The notes under the pieces were generated by a model. That model was not told where the DNA came from, did not search any database, and saw nothing but the letters and a program-made list of their open reading frames with translations. Positions 1 through 13,300 of a DNA stretch of 64,000 nt are shown piece after piece. The translations under genes were made by a program, and so were the position numbers. Position 1 is the stretch's first letter. Every line of letters starts with the position of its first letter. Origin of the DNA: Ulva prolifera. Taxonomy: Eukaryota > Chlorophyta > Ulvophyceae > Ulvales > Ulvaceae. The stretch is taken from contig CM041197.1 of the NCBI GenBank assembly GCA_023078555.1, positions 1,646,501 to 1,710,500 of the forward strand, given 5' to 3'.

Positions 1-117
1 AAACCCCAGCGACCACCCCCCCGCCGGATGCATTCCCGATAGAGCGGCGCACAGGTGAGCGGCAGAGTAGCGCCACATCATAATTCACAAAAATAGGAAG
101 GCAAGGGATTGAGACGG

Positions 118-3100
118 CTACACACCATAGGCGACCAGGGGGCAGATGGTGTCAGTGCCAGAGAGCTTTGTAAAAAGGGATGCCATCTCAGCGTCCGAGA
201 GCGCCCGCCAGAAGGCGGCGAGGTAGCGGATACTGCCGTCCATGCCCGTGAAGCCCTCGGCAGCCGGGCCGCCGCCGATGTAGGACTCAGTGACCACGAA
301 GTCCTCAAGTCCGCCGGCAGCGACAACCTGCATGGCAGCCCATGCATCATGCGGCACAGCATCTCCTGTGTCGCCTGCCGCTTGGTGGCAGCTGCTTTGC
401 GCAGGCCGATAGCGGCATCGGGCGGGGGAGCAGAGCACACGATGCCGTTTGGGCCCGGGGAAACTGATCCCAGGATTCTGTGAACGGCGCTTGACAGGGA
501 GGCGGTTCAGCGAGTTGAAGACTGATTCCCCAATCATGTGCACATGTGACAGGAGCTGAGGCATCAATCATTCCCAACCTGTAACTATGCATGCAGTCCA
601 ATACTCAGCATGCTGCAGTGATCATGGTCCGCACCAGCGAAGCTACGCTCGTCTGCGTGTCGTCAGCGCCCCCCAGCCACACCTCCATCTCTCCTGTCTC
701 CTTCACAAACCGCACGGCCGCCGTCAGCGCCGTCCCCAGCACCACCGCGCCGTCCGCCGACGCGGCCGTGAATACGCCCCCGCCGCCGGCCAGCTCCACC
801 CTGAACTCCAGCCGCTGTGCGGCTGTGGCAATCCGCACATGCATCGCGGCACCGGAGGCACCCTGAAGCAGCAGCATCTGCGCGTCCTCGCCACCGCTGG
901 GGAACGAGTCGAGGGTGAAGGTGAAGGCTGCAGAGAAGCCGGTGGAGGCGCGCAGAGGCGCATAGAGGGCGGGGTGGGCGAGCTGCATGTGCTTTGTGCC
1001 ACCAGCAAATGCAAGGGCGCCGTTGTTGCGCGTCGGCCACGCTGACGAATCGGCAGGGCGGGTGTACAGGGCGTTTGTGGCGCGGTCGCAGATGGCAGAG
1101 TCGATGCCGGACAGAAGTATGAGGACATCATTGTCTGCATGTGGCACCACCCATTGAGCTACGTCACGCCATGAGAATGCCGAAACAGATAGAAAATGTA
1201 AAGTAAATCTGAATTTACTGAGCCGCATCCTATTGGCCATTGACAACTCCGAATCAACGGGACCACATATGCCGAAGGGAAAACCACCTGGAAACTCCCC
1301 TCAGACGACCGCACGCAACTCACAGGGCCTCCTCCTGTGCTAAGCGAGGTGGTCATGCACGGCCGTTTCGATTCCCCGATGTGATCGATACACCCAATAC
1401 ACAGCTGAGTTATCAATATCCACATCGATCTATCTACGTAACAATGCATATATACAGCCACTTGGTTGAGAATGGAGTCCGGCCTCTGTACAGTAAAGTA
1501 AATCTGAATTTATCGGAGTCCGGCCTCTGCCCTTTATAAGAACATACAGCCATGAGAAGCCAATGTGAACCTGGACTCAAAGGTACGCCGATGAGGGTGC
1601 ACATCTGCAGTGCACACAGGTTCACACAGGCGAGAGGCAGCACTTCCCGCGCACGTGGGGTATGGCCAAGAGACATTTGTGTGGCACTGGATCAGGTAAG
1701 CCCGGCCTCCATGTTCTCGGGGCACTTGCAGGCGTTAAGCCGCAACAACAAGGCGCAGTGCTGGAGCACGCGGCTGCGTACGTTGGGGCAGGTGTGAGCG
1801 TTGCTGCTGAGGGCTGCTTTAGTGTGTTGCTCAGACTGTTCCGGCAGCTAAGACCGTCCCTGCCGACACTGCCTACCTCAACAACGGGCGACTGCGGCAA
1901 CCCAGTGAACACCCGTACATACTGCTGGCTTGCCACAGCGACTGTGACCACGCAACACTCACACACTGTTGCGTCACGGACAGTGGATCTCAGCACCGCG
2001 ACGGTGGGTGGGAGCGCACCTAGCCACATATCGGAGCAGGCAACCTCGTTGGACCGAATCTGGGACCCTCCGGAGGAGGTGGGCTGCAGCGCGGGGTGGT
2101 TTTCAGGCAGCGCCCGGGCCAGCAGGTACGCGTAGTTGATGTCGGCATCGAGCTCGTTTTTGGCCACAGAGGTGCTGATCCAGCCTCCAGTGAAGGTGTG
2201 GTCGGGCAGGCCACCATCGCTTGCGATCTGCAGCACACTGCCTGCTGTTGCTGCACTCGACGCAGATTGCTGCACTCGACGGCCGGTCCACAGTCGATTC
2301 GAAACCAGGTTTTGCTTGCTTCATTCTACATGTTAAACCTTCCGCATGTGGTGCCGTTCATTCGGAATTGGCAATGTCCTCTTCAGGATGCGGCTGAGTA
2401 AATCTAGAATTGCTTTACTTCACTTGGCGGTGATGCCAGTAATGCCAGTTTGTTGGTGGCTGACGCGCAACTCATCAGCCTCAGGCGCTGGACAAGTGAT
2501 CTGTGCGACTCGGCATGCTGAAGTTGCACCACAAATCAGTGTGTCCTGCAGCGCAAACAGCACCTTCGTGCACAACTACATCCGCAGCCTGCCCGTCCCA
2601 GCGTGTTTGTCCTCGCATGGCAGCAGCACAGGCACCCTGGACAAGCCCATTGTTACGTCACATGCCCCCAGGCATGAATCTGAAACATGCGAAGGGCAGC
2701 GAAGAAGCAGCAAGAACGCTCTGTGCACTTGTGTCCGGCCGCACGCTCTTAACAAGTGATTGTGCGAGCACCATTCAACGCAGTATAACCATGTTGCAAG
2801 TGTGGCAATGCATGGAGATGCAGTGAATGACGCACTGCCGTGCCGGCGTTGCCCTGCGGCACGCCGTCCACATAAATCTCCATCGTTGAGTCCGCGTGCT
2901 TGTAGCGGAAGGCCAGCATGAAGAGCACCCCCGGCACGACCGTGATTACGCCGGTACTCTCGTACGTCGTCGCGCCGAATGTATACGCAAAGCGTGGCCG
3001 CGTCGACGTCGGCATCGCCTCCTCCGACGGCAGAATGCTCGCTTCCAGCTGAAGCCCGCCCCCGCCGCGCAGCATGAACAGCTGCATCCGCGTCCCCGCT

Positions 3101-4482
3101 GCCGGGAACGCCCGCAGCCGGAGCATGAAGACCGCGGAGAAGCCGCCGGAGGTCGACAGGCCGAGGGTGAAGGGCCCCCGCGCCTCGAGGAACTGCGCGG
3201 GCTCGCCCTTGGTGAAGGTGAACGCGTCGCCGCCAGTGCCGGGGTGGTTGGTCGGGGAGGCCGGGAGCCGGAAGAGGGGGGGCTCGTGGCCGCAGATGCC
3301 GCCGTCGGGGCCGCTGAGCACAAACGCGGCATCGAGGGCGTTGTGGGCGGAGAGACCTGCGGGCCATGTGGGGGAGATTTTACCAGGCAATGAGAAGGCC
3401 GGGGGTGGCGTTGCGGCGTCGAGGTGTTGTGAGCGGGTGGCCGTGCTCATGGGCGCATGCGTGCGCCCCGAGATGCATGCTCGGGCCAATTTCGCACTGC
3501 CCAGATTGCGCTGCCAATGTCACAATGGATCTGGATGTGTAGCGCACATGCATGCTCGATAGATAGCAATCCTCCTGCTTGCAGGTAACAGCAAGGATCC
3601 ACCTCTCCTGGCGACTATCAGGGCATCTGCCAAGGTTGTCGGTCATAGGAGCGGAGGCGCACTCTGCACAAAGTGAGTGCGGTAGCCAAGGATGAACTTG
3701 TCCCCGGTGAAAGATGTGTCATACTCTGTGACAGCATCAACCTCGAGGGTGGTCTCATGTGGGCCAATGCAGCCCCCGGACACTATGGTCGCTGTGGCTG
3801 CAGTGCCGCTGGAGTACACATAAGAGCCGTCCGGCTGCCGGGCTGAGACAGAGTATGACCCCGAGACGATGTACTCCACGCATTGCATTGCATAGCTAGC
3901 TGTGGCCGTGAGTCTCACCTGCAAGATTTGAACAGCCTAATTAGCACTGGAGCTCGGCTAGTATCTGCAATTGGCTGGAGATGTTGTGGTCGTGAAACAG
4001 CACATGTTCGGCATGCACAGATGGGCTGTGTAGGCGCACTGATACTCTGATTGCGATGGTCTGGCCTGCAAATGCCGCTTCCATGGCTGCCTCATTGTCA
4101 TAGCCGCAGGTGAAGCCCATATCACCGCCCACCCACTGCCAAGCGGTCTTGCCGTGTCCAGAATCAGCACCTCTCACATGATCCCAGTTGTAGTAAAGGC
4201 AGTCTGGATTGTACGCGGTGTAATCCCTGGGGGTAGCTGCATTCACATGGGGAGTTGAGGCACACGATCCAGGCAGCCACCTTCAACGCCACGCAGCATT
4301 GACAAGTAGCCATGGGAGCGTACTCGCGGGGTGATCTCCAGCATATATCCATAGCTCCATCATGTGGGCCCAAGATGAGGTATCATCGGTGTCTGGGTCC
4401 AGTCCAACCTCATCAGCGGGGTAGTCCAGGTCCAGCAGCTTGCGTTGTGTTCCAGCGGGTAGCGGCGTACCCACCACACCAT
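118..4482 (-). CDS. Secreted or cell-surface protein with two laminin-G-like domains (5' end unresolved)
   Basis: Seven minus-strand exons join in frame: 4324-4482, 4046-4236, 3663-3918, 2836-3356, 2020-2227, 635-1134 and 118-327 (stop at 118-120). The first three encode a Cys- and Trp-containing extracellular-type region without a recognised family. The last four encode two concanavalin A/LamG-like beta-sandwich domains, each split over two exons. Landmarks are GFSAVFMLRLRAFP and MEIYVDGVPQG in the first, GFSAAFTFTLDSFP, GEMEVWLGG and SYIGGGPA in the second, and the closing helix motif RALSDAEMASLF. LamG domains bind carbohydrates or proteins, so a role in the wall, scales or adhesion is an inference. 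Introns hold copies of repeat R1. The model needs at least one more upstream exon ending in phase 1; no signal peptide was found. The domain call is fairly safe, the whole-gene extent is not. Confidence 0.7.
1198..1366 (+). repeat. R1 repeat, full-length copy, in a LamG-gene intron
   Basis: It begins GTAAAGTAAATC and ends near GGCCGT. Hairpin 1 is AGTAAAT (1202-1208), CTGA, ATTTACT (1213-1219). Hairpin 3 is CCG-AATCAA-CGG. It lies antisense to the host gene in intron 1135-2019. Confidence 0.92.
1474..1529 (+). repeat. 15-bp direct repeats around an R1 5'-end fragment
   Basis: GGAGTCCGGCCTCTG occurs at 1474-1488 and 1515-1529. Between them lie 26 bp containing AGTAAATCTGAATTTA, the first hairpin of R1. 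Confidence 0.8.
2341..2423 (-). repeat. R1 repeat, 5' half, in a LamG-gene intron
   Basis: Minus-strand copy with hairpin 1 AGTAAA..TTTACT (longer loop), hairpin 2 TCCT-GAAG-AGGA and hairpin 3 CCG-AATGAA-CGG. It lies in intron 2228-2835 in the sense orientation of the host gene. Confidence 0.85.
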
Positions 4483-6338
4483 CTGAACACGAGCAAGCGT
4501 GTCATAATAAACGAGACTTCACAAACATACAACTGCGCGATAACCGCATCAGAAACGCCACCAGCGACGACGATGAGTGAATGGTACCTGAAGCCCTCGC
4601 CAAGGTCCACCTGGGTGTGGCATGACATTGAATCAGGCCGAGCCAGGCAATGACAATGTTTACAAGTGGTTGGCGCGCAGCATGCGACAATTGCTTGAGC
4701 ACGCGGACTGTGCGTTCACGCAACACTGCCCGTGGCATCATGCTTAACGGAGGCATGATGCACGATAGGCTTCCAACGAGGACATCATGTAGTCACGAAT
4801 GGTTGATACGAATGCAGGGCTGTACTATAGCTGAGCCCCGCATCATGTCCGCGTTGCATCAGCATCGGCGCGGACACGATTGGGCAGTTGACCCGGGTCA
4901 CGGATCGACCTAGAATCACAGCTGCCCCTTCGAGCATATCCATGTAGACACTAGAAAGCTGTAATATCATGCCGTGTTACACTGTGTTGCTTAGCCAGCA
5001 GCATCCGCGCCAACTACCGGAAGCGTACGCAGAGCATGTAAACATCAGTGCGCAGATCGACATGTCGCGGTTTGCTGTCGCTTGGCCAAGTTGCGCTAAG
5101 AACGACCTCTGCTCACCTGAACCTCCTCGGAATGACCGATCTAATGTTTGTGGTCACACTGGTGTTACTCGGGGAAGCGGCATCTACGCATCAATCCCGG
5201 GTCAAGCTTGTCAACGGGCCGTAGACTTCACCATCGATGTGCTGCACTACCTGTGCCCACAGCTTGGCCATCTTGCGCTCCGCACGGTGAATTCTTGTGA
5301 TATTCTGACTCTGTGTTCCGCAGCTCTTGTGCCTTGTGAATACACTGCACGGCAGATGGGACATCTCGCGCAACATAGCTGAGAATACGCACTGCTGCTG
5401 TGCATGGCAGACACAGCGTCCACATTGGCACCACAGCAAGTCGTATTCCACCCTACAAAGCAAATTAGATCACAGGCATAGTACTCTGGTCACCCACATG
5501 CCAGGGCACACAAACTGTGCTCAGTCCAAAAGCCTCCCCACCCTGGCACACAGAAGCACCAGTCATCGCAGCTGTACATAGTGTGGACACTCCTTCTGGT
5601 TTCAGATCAACGACTCGTCATTGTCCCCATGGACCTGGCTGAATATGCCATCACGCGTGAACCAAGCACATGTGGGCCAGGCATCCTCTGGCAATGCATT
5701 GGCGAATTGGCCTGGCAATGCATTCTGCATCTGGTACAGCTGGAGGCTCCAGCAGCAAATTATATCCTCAAATCGATCAATGTAGAGTACTGTGACCATT
5801 GCCACCCACACACTTCGGCCTGATTGGGGACGCAATAAGTTTGACAGCCCAATCAAAGAGCATCGAGTACTTCTCAATGTGTGCGATTGTGAGGACATTT
5901 GTCAGTTGAGCCTTATATGTGTCCAAGCCTATCCACTTGAAGCATCCGCAGCGTTTCCACTTGAACCATCCACATCGAGGACGGTGCCCACATGAATCGA
6001 CCAGATCAGCCTAAGCACCTTGATTGAACGATCGGAATGCCAAGCAGTCCTTCAAACGGTCAGCTTTCACACCAATACAGTTGAGCTAATTTGGCCTGTT
6101 GTGTTCATCCATAGTGGCGTGACCTCTGTGGACAGCATCAAACACACATGCCCGATGGTGTGGATTCCAGAGCTGCCACTCATATATCTACTCTGATCAT
6201 GTCGTCTACCAGTGGTCCGCAGACAAGTACAAACATCAAGTCCAACACTACAGGTACCTCTTGAGTCGTGTGGACGACCCGCTGCCATTGGTAAGCAGCT
6301 GTATCATTGGAAACTCGTCACAACGCCAATGCTCTCCA
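4483..6338. other. Spacer, possibly holding upstream exons of the LamG gene
   Basis: No gene could be closed here. Three minus-strand stretches read like protein and may be 5' exons of the LamG-like gene: about 4590-4612 (frame with VDLGEGF after a CCCAG acceptor), about 5250-5400 (frame with KMAKLWAQ before a GTAGTG donor) and about 5630-5730 (frame with WPTCAWFTRDG, after an ATGCAG acceptor). None could be joined in phase to the exon at 4482, so they stay candidates. The 3' UTR of CFAP52 must lie at the high-coordinate end. Confidence 0.3.
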
Positions 6339-9300
6339 TTAAACAGACAGCGCATCCACACTTGGCTGAAGGTACTTCCAGATGAATATGCCCCCTTCCG
6401 AGCCAACGGACACGATTGCAGTGCGATCTGGTGAAGCCCGTACACGGTTCACTGCACCAGAATGCCCAATTCCGGTGTAATAGCAGAACCCCTCGTCATA
6501 GCCCCAAACCTGCATGTCCCAGTCAATGGATAGGTTCAACCATGGTCATCAGGACACTCACTGCACGGGCTGCGACAATCTTCATTTTCACTTCATACAA
6601 CAACAGTGCAATCTGAAACCCAAGAGAATTTCCCACAAGGCCCGCTCGGGGCCTTGCATTTGGGCGATGCATCGCCCTTCCGGATCCTGTGTCTATGCGG
6701 GCTGGCTAATGAGCATTGCAGGAAAATCATCAAGCATGTGACACCGTCAGATCAGATGCTAAGAATGGATGCTCTGCTTCGTGACACCCACACAGGCATT
6801 GGCAATGCTGATAGCTCATTTGTGTACACTCGTGTGTGCATGCCCAAATCTCATCGCCTGCCAGCCTGCCGTATGCCGCAGCAGTGCAGCGGTATCACAT
6901 CGGCTGCTGTGCTGTGATCAATGCAATAACCAGGATTCTGCTTGGTCAGGCAAGCTCGTTGTGTGCAGTCAGCCGGGGCATGATGCAATTCATCTGCAGC
7001 CACCCTCAGACCTCAGGTGGCGAGCGCAAGCAGCAGCAAGCTGAGGCAGGTGGTGACTTACATGCATAGGGATGAGCCCCCTGGACAATCTTTGTACAGG
7101 TAGCAGGGCCGATGTACTTACCGACCAAGAGCTGGAGAGGAATTGTTCGGGCAAGGATATGCAGAAGGTAAGGAAACGTACCAGGACGCGGCTGTCTGCA
7201 CTGCCGGACACGAGCGCATCACCTTCACAGTCCACATGCACATCACACATTGCCGAATCTTCACTGGCATCGACGACTCGCACAGCACTGCCGTCGTATG
7301 CATCCCAGTATGCAATCTTCCGGTCTGTGCCAGTGGTCACAATCTGCAAGACAGCCATGCCCATTATATGTATTTGAGCATGGGTCTGGCCCACCGAAGT
7401 GCAGCTGGTGCCTCCGTGCGTACCTGCGATTCATCAGGATGGTACGCCACAGACTTGAAAAATGTGTTGGAATAGAACGAGGTGCGCCGCTTCAAAGTCA
7501 CCAGGTCCCAGATTATACAGCAGCCATCAGATGACGCTGACACAGCCTCCGATCCTGTCCTTGGACTCACTGCTATCGCATTGACAGCAGATTTGTGGTC
7601 CTTCATTGTTGCAAGCATCACCACAGTGCCCGTCGGTGACACCTGCTCCCAGCACCGAGAGCTGAGATGCATGCTTCAGAACCAGTCCAGACCGCAAGTT
7701 CTCATGCAGCAGGAACACCAGCGGTTCGGAAAATATGCCGGCTACCAGGAGCACTACAGCATGTCCTTGTGAGTTGTGATTGATGTTTCGCACCTGCCAT
7801 GCCCGGACAATGCCATCATCACCACCAGATAGCATGCGCTGCGGGTCTTTTGTGGCAGCAATGGACAGTACACCCTTGTGGTGTGCTTCGATTGTGTACA
7901 GAAGCTTGCCAGACTGCGGGCCAAATGCTCGAATTTTGCCATCGCTCCAGCCTGAAATGACTGCTGAACCATCAGCAGAGAATGCCAGGCAATGGCAGGA
8001 AACATTGGGTACCTTGATACGCAGCAGCTCACGGCATGTGTGAATGTGCCAGAGCCGAATTTCGCCAAATGATGAAGTGGCAAACACCTGCATAGGACAC
8101 TATTCATCTGATCTTGCTTGATGCGCTAATGCGCATGAACCTGCTGTACAGCCATCAAGGTATGGGATCCTGCTCATTATCTTTTGTACCGAATGCAGAT
8201 GTTTGTAGAGCAGAAGGTAAGATCCGGTCACTATGTTGGGACGTACCTCGCCGTAGAGTTCAGGGAACGCTACAGCTGTGACACCTGCACAGTGTGCACT
8301 CTGCACCAGCTGCTCGGAGATGCTCCCATCACGCATGTCAACAATAGCCTGATAGATGTTGCCCGTGGCAGTGCCGACATACAGAAGTATGCAGTTTTGG
8401 TCACCGCCACCAGGTCCACTTGCATCGATCGTGATGCTGGTGATTGTGCCGTCCAAGACGACTGATGACGCTAGAGCCATATGTTGTACCACTTTTGGAC
8501 CCTTAGGCTGCAAACAATCGACGTCAGCAATCGCCGAGCAATGCATCATCTATGTGGATAGCCATGTATGGCTCTGCAGAGGGAACACTATGCCCCATCA
8601 GATGGAACAGGTCAAAGCAAGATTATATGGTGCAAGACTGGGCCGCCAATATAGCAACATGTCCAAAGCAGCAAAGGTTCAGCGAAGGACATGAAACAGT
8701 ACGGTTGCCTGTCCACCCGAGCAGACTGCGGCATAGACATTTGTAACTCATGACAGCAGCTGCATGATCTGCCCTGCCTTACTGTTTGAGCATGCCAACC
8801 GTCCCGCGTCCAGGATGTCAAACTCCCCGGCAGAAGGACATATGATTGAATGTTACAGGTTTCCTATGCAGACTGCAATCAGAAGCCGACATACTTTGCG
8901 AACAGCGTCTTACCTCTTCTGGCACGCGCATCAGCCCAAGTCGGCCATTCCCTGTGCCAATCAGTACGGCCGAGTAGCCTGGGAGCGTTGAACACGCTGT
9001 GATCCCACCAGGTAAAGCTTTCTTTGGACCTGTGCAGCGCAGAATATTCCTCTTGAGATTTATTTGCATGAGGTCGCCTGACTTGCTGCCTGCGTAGACA
9101 AAATCATCATCTGCTGAGATGGCTACACAGTTGAAGTACCGAACAAGCTTGCCAAGCTCCATTGCGGTAGACTTGAGTTTGTTGATGCTGGCGTGATACT
9201 CCCAGACACTCATGTTTCCTGCAATGAAAAGAGCCGCATCAGTCTGGGGCAGCTTTCTGTGGCAAGGCTTTCGATCAACGCCTGATCACACATTGAACAA

Positions 9301-9912
9301 GCATGGCATACCTTGTCCAGCTGTGATAATTCTCGTGCTATCTTTGTTGAGGAACTTGACGCAGTCGACAAATTTGTTATTTGCAGGAGATCCACAAACA
9401 GCTTCACCAGATAGAACATCCCAAAGCACAAGAGAACCATCATCAGGGCCACCCAAGGATGCAAGTTTCAATTCATCGTGGCTGAAAGCTAGCGCTTGCA
9501 CCATAACCTTGTGTAGTTTCAGTTTCTTATGAATTTGTTTTGTCTCTAGATCCCATATCATAATATCAGCTGTGAAACCCATGAAAGTCTTCTGACCGGA
9601 GGCGAGGTAACGTCCCGATCTTGACAGAGCGATACATGAAACCTGCACAGAAATATTGACGTTTAAGACACGGCACTATTGGGAATGTGCTGCTGTGACA
9701 GATGTCTGGCAGGTCGGTTGAGCGTTGAAGTTTCACACCTCATGGCTGTGCCCTCGCAAGAACTGCTGATTGCCTGCGTCCTTCTTACTTCGGAGAACTA
9801 CTGTCGATCCCAGGGGATAAATGACCGTGTCCCCATCAGGATGTACAACGAGACCATTTGTGACCGTGCCACTAAAGCCGATGACAGCAGTTAAAGGCAG
9901 TATCTCTGCCAT
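6339..9912 (-). CDS. CFAP52: Cilia- and flagella-associated protein 52 (WD40 repeats)
   Basis: Eight exons: 9739-9912, 9312-9642, 8914-9218, 8247-8507, 7794-8087, 7424-7642, 7182-7343 and 6339-6509. They give 638 codons in one open frame; human CFAP52 (WDR16) is about 620 residues. The match runs the full length: AVIGFSGTVTNGLVVHPDG at the start, ASGQKTFMGFTADIMIWD, LASLGGPDDGSLVLWD, ISGWSDGKIRAF, CIIWDLV, TTGTDRKIAYWDAYDG, and VSVGSEGGIFIWKY at the end. The product is two WD40 beta-propellers in tandem. Known family role: an inner-junction protein of axonemal doublet microtubules in motile cilia, in the lumen of the B-tubule. The start ATG (9910-9912) is the only in-frame one before the first conserved block. 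Seven introns, all GT-AG. It is transcribed divergently from SPAG16. No missing blade was noticed. Confidence 0.95.
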
Positions 9913-10391
9913 CTTGAAAGCCGATTGAGCGACCTGCTACTGTCCGAAGAGTTCAATACATACGATATTTCGGTGACAGTCTGTGCTTCCTCACCCCAAA
10001 TCTATTTAACGCAATACAGCTGGGAAGGTCAACGAGTACAGGCAGATTGCCAGAGTCCAGCTTTTGACAACAGTACCAAGCATCGCCGCTAGCCATCGTA
10101 ACGCGATGCATCACTCGGGGTCCACCTGGAGCGCATAGGAGTTGAGGCGCGACAAAGCCCCCATGGCCACGTTTCAACCAGCTAGCGAAATGGAAAATGG
10201 ACCTGCCGCTTTCTAGGTGCACAACCGTCTCTGAGTTGACTGCCCAAGATCTGGAGACAGGTGCTCATTAACGAGCCTTGCCTGTCAGTCATGGTATTCG
10301 TTATAACGCTGCGTGCAAATGTGCAAACAGAACAAGGCTTACCGTTCCAATCAAATCTGCGATCTCGAATTAAACATTCGTTCACGCAGGC
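9913..10391. promoter_or_regulatory. Shared 479-bp spacer between divergent CFAP52 and SPAG16 starts
   Basis: The two start codons face away from each other, so this stretch must hold both 5' UTRs and both promoters, and may work as a bidirectional promoter. A CCAAT pentamer lies near 10345 on the plus strand and an AT-rich TATTTAAC near 10000. Neither is proven functional. No clear RFX-type X-box was seen. Both neighbours are motile-axoneme genes, so joint induction during flagellar assembly is expected but not shown here. Confidence 0.5.
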
Positions 10392-13300
10392 ATGGCCGAC
10401 GTAGTGGACCAATCTTTACCAGGCTCAACAGCATCTCGGCCAGCACCTGTTCTCGACGAGGCTGACTCGTTCCAGTATGGGGAAGTGGCAATCCCAGAGT
10501 GCGGACTCCCAGAGTTGCGTGCCACTATATTCTGGAGCCATGCTTCTGGCAGCACGACTTTACAAGCATTTGAATGTAGTGAGGAGGACTTGGAGGACGA
10601 CATCAGTGAGGACTTTGACCTGGCAATGCAGAAGCTGCTGGAGAGCAATATGGCAGACTCGCAGCCCGTGGAGCCAGATCCTTCCATAGAACGTCACCCT
10701 GAAGTAGTAGATGATTTCATCCGAAACTTTCTTATCAAAATGGGGATGCACAAATCCCTGGATTCGTTTGAAACGGAATGGTGTGATAGCCATCTTGCAG
10801 CTGTAAATTGAAGGCCGCATTTGAGGCAGCTTCTGTGCTTTATGTTGGCTGCACACGTAGGTATGAGCTGAAACGCGCTGGAAAGTTGGCAGCAGCTGCT
10901 TCAGATCGTGTGCCAGATGCACACCGACACAATGCACAGCTGAGTGATGAGATCATCATGCTGCGGCGGCGCTTGGACAAAGCCAATAGTGTAGCGGAGA
11001 AAGCATCGTCAACTTGGGACACTTTTAGGAAGGAGCGCGACTTTCATCGAATGCATCACAAGCGGGTCATGCAGGTAAACATTCACTTCCAGCTTGGGTC
11101 ATGCCTGGTTTTGATGGTACATCCCACCGTAAAGTGATGTCTGCCAGTCACGTCACATAATTCCATGTGCTCTTTGATGGATACTGGCAGTGCTTATCCG
11201 CTGCTCACCTCACTTTGACCTGTATGCACCCAGTTGCCATGAGCAGCCTGTGACACAGCAGCATGTGCAGTCGGGTGCAGCAGCTGATGTGTCAAACAAT
11301 CGTGGATCTACTCGCAATGGCTTGTGGATTCGAGTGAGCGATTTGCTCATGTAACATACATGTGCAAGGCTGCAGGCGGGCGTGCAACCGTGACCGGTCA
11401 TTTTTGCCCCCATTGCAGGAGAAGAATAAGCTGATAAAGGATATCAAACAGTTGAAGGCGCACTACGAGAAATACGAGCCGACCATCGCAGCACTCAAGC
11501 GTAAGTATGAGAGTGCAAACCGGGAGAAGTCTTTGGCCAGTATAGAGCGAGACCGCCTGGCGCAAGCCCTGAAGTCTCTACAGGCGCGGCTCGAAGACCA
11601 GGAGGACAAAGTAGGAGACACCATCAAAGGTCCGGCACTGCCCAGGCCGATGCACCACTTGGTGTTTTGCGTTGTGCTGGCCAACTTTACAGGTGGATTC
11701 GACGGTACTCACAGCCACCAACCTGATTGACAGCGGCACCGCCGCTGTGTATATTGGCTGCCTGTGGAACATGGCTGTACGATCCACAATGTACAAATGC
11801 GGCGTCCCTGGGGTGTAGGCGGGGGCACTGGCGTGTCCTTCTGCCAGCACGTGCTAGACAGCAACGTGTGCCACATGGCTGCAGCATTGGCTTCGACCAA
11901 CACACCATTGCTGCTCAACTGCACGAATCACTTCGATAATGGGTCTTTGTAGCGTCACCTGAACAAGCAGGCAAGGCAAGCACAGCGAGGGGAGCCCCCC
12001 CTGCTGCTCCAGCCTCTGCCAGGATCGAGCCCGAGACCGCCACCGTCACGGCTCCCGTGGGTGCACCCGCACGGCCGACCTCGCAGAAAGCCCCGCACCG
12101 GTCCATCCATGGGCTCCTCGCAGCGGGCCCACGGCGGAACCCGTTCGCGGACCTGCAGTTCGAGCCGATGGACTGCGCGGGCATGCAAGTCTCGAAGGCT
12201 GTCAAGGCCCACCCCATGGGCATTGCACATATCGCGCTGCATCCGCGCAAACCGGTTGTGGTGTGATGCTGGCCTCAGTGTGATTGTTGTGTGCGAGTCT
12301 TGGCTGGCAGCTGGCGGGTCAAGCTACTCATAGCATCAGGGCTGTACCCTTGCGAGGCAACGCTGGAGAAGCTATGTAGCTGGTCTTCAAGGGGCGTTGG
12401 GGCTGCTGGTAGTGATGGGGCCATGCTCTCGCAGGGCTGGCAGGGCCGTTGTAGCGCAATGTACACGCTGTGCCAAACAGACTGTTGATGCACGAGGTGA
12501 CAACCGCTGCTGGCCTGCAGGCGACGGCGTCCGACGACTGCACGTGGCGCATGTGGCAGCTGCCGGACGCGGAGCTCATCATGGCGGGGGAAGGGCACAA
12601 GGACTGGGTGGCCGGGCTCGAATTCCACCCCGGCGGCGCATGCCTCGCGACCGGCGGCGGCGATGCGACCGTGAAGCTGTGGGACTTTGCCGAGCAGCGG
12701 TGCGCCGCGACGCTTTCGGAGCACACCGGGGCGGTGTGGGCCGTCGCCTTCCATGACGCCGGCGAAGTCCTCGCGTCGTGCTCCCTCGACCAGACGATCC
12801 GGCTGTGGGACGTCGCCGCCGCGGCGCTGAAGACGGTGTGTCCGCTGGGTTGAACTGTTCTTGTGTGGTCGGCGATGCCTCTCTATCTGGCATGCGTTCT
12901 GCTTCTTCACATGGCGTTGAAAATTGTGGGCTTGTGTAGAGGTTGTGATGCAGAATACAATGCTATTCTGGATGGCGTCATTAGTACAACGGCCTGCATG
13001 CATCGGCCGGACTGGCGGCGGTCTGCTTACAAGTATGACTGCGTGGATGCATTGCTTCAAGGCTCCGTATACGTGCATGCGGGTGTCTGTGGCGGGCCAC
13101 GGCAGCTACAAAGCTGCTGGCCTGAAAACAATGATTTGCAAGAGACGGTGGCACAGATGTATTGTTGAGCGGCCACAGCTAACCGAAGCTCACCCCCATT
13201 TGCGAAGCTGTGTTGAACTGTCTTGGGTATTCATCCGCAAAAAACACAGCAAATTTCAGGCTATTCAAAAGGCCGATGTTTTGATGTGATTCGCGCGGAG

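Noticed and set aside
1198-1366. R1 as a hammerhead ribozyme or retrozyme
   Set aside because: The CTGA..GA and GAAA core boxes are not present in the right order in any copy.
1198-2423. R1 copies at 1198 (+) and 2341 (-) as the two ends of one transposon
   Set aside because: The interval contains a conserved LamG exon of the host gene, the two copies differ in length, and no target-site duplication is visible. Random orientation explains it.
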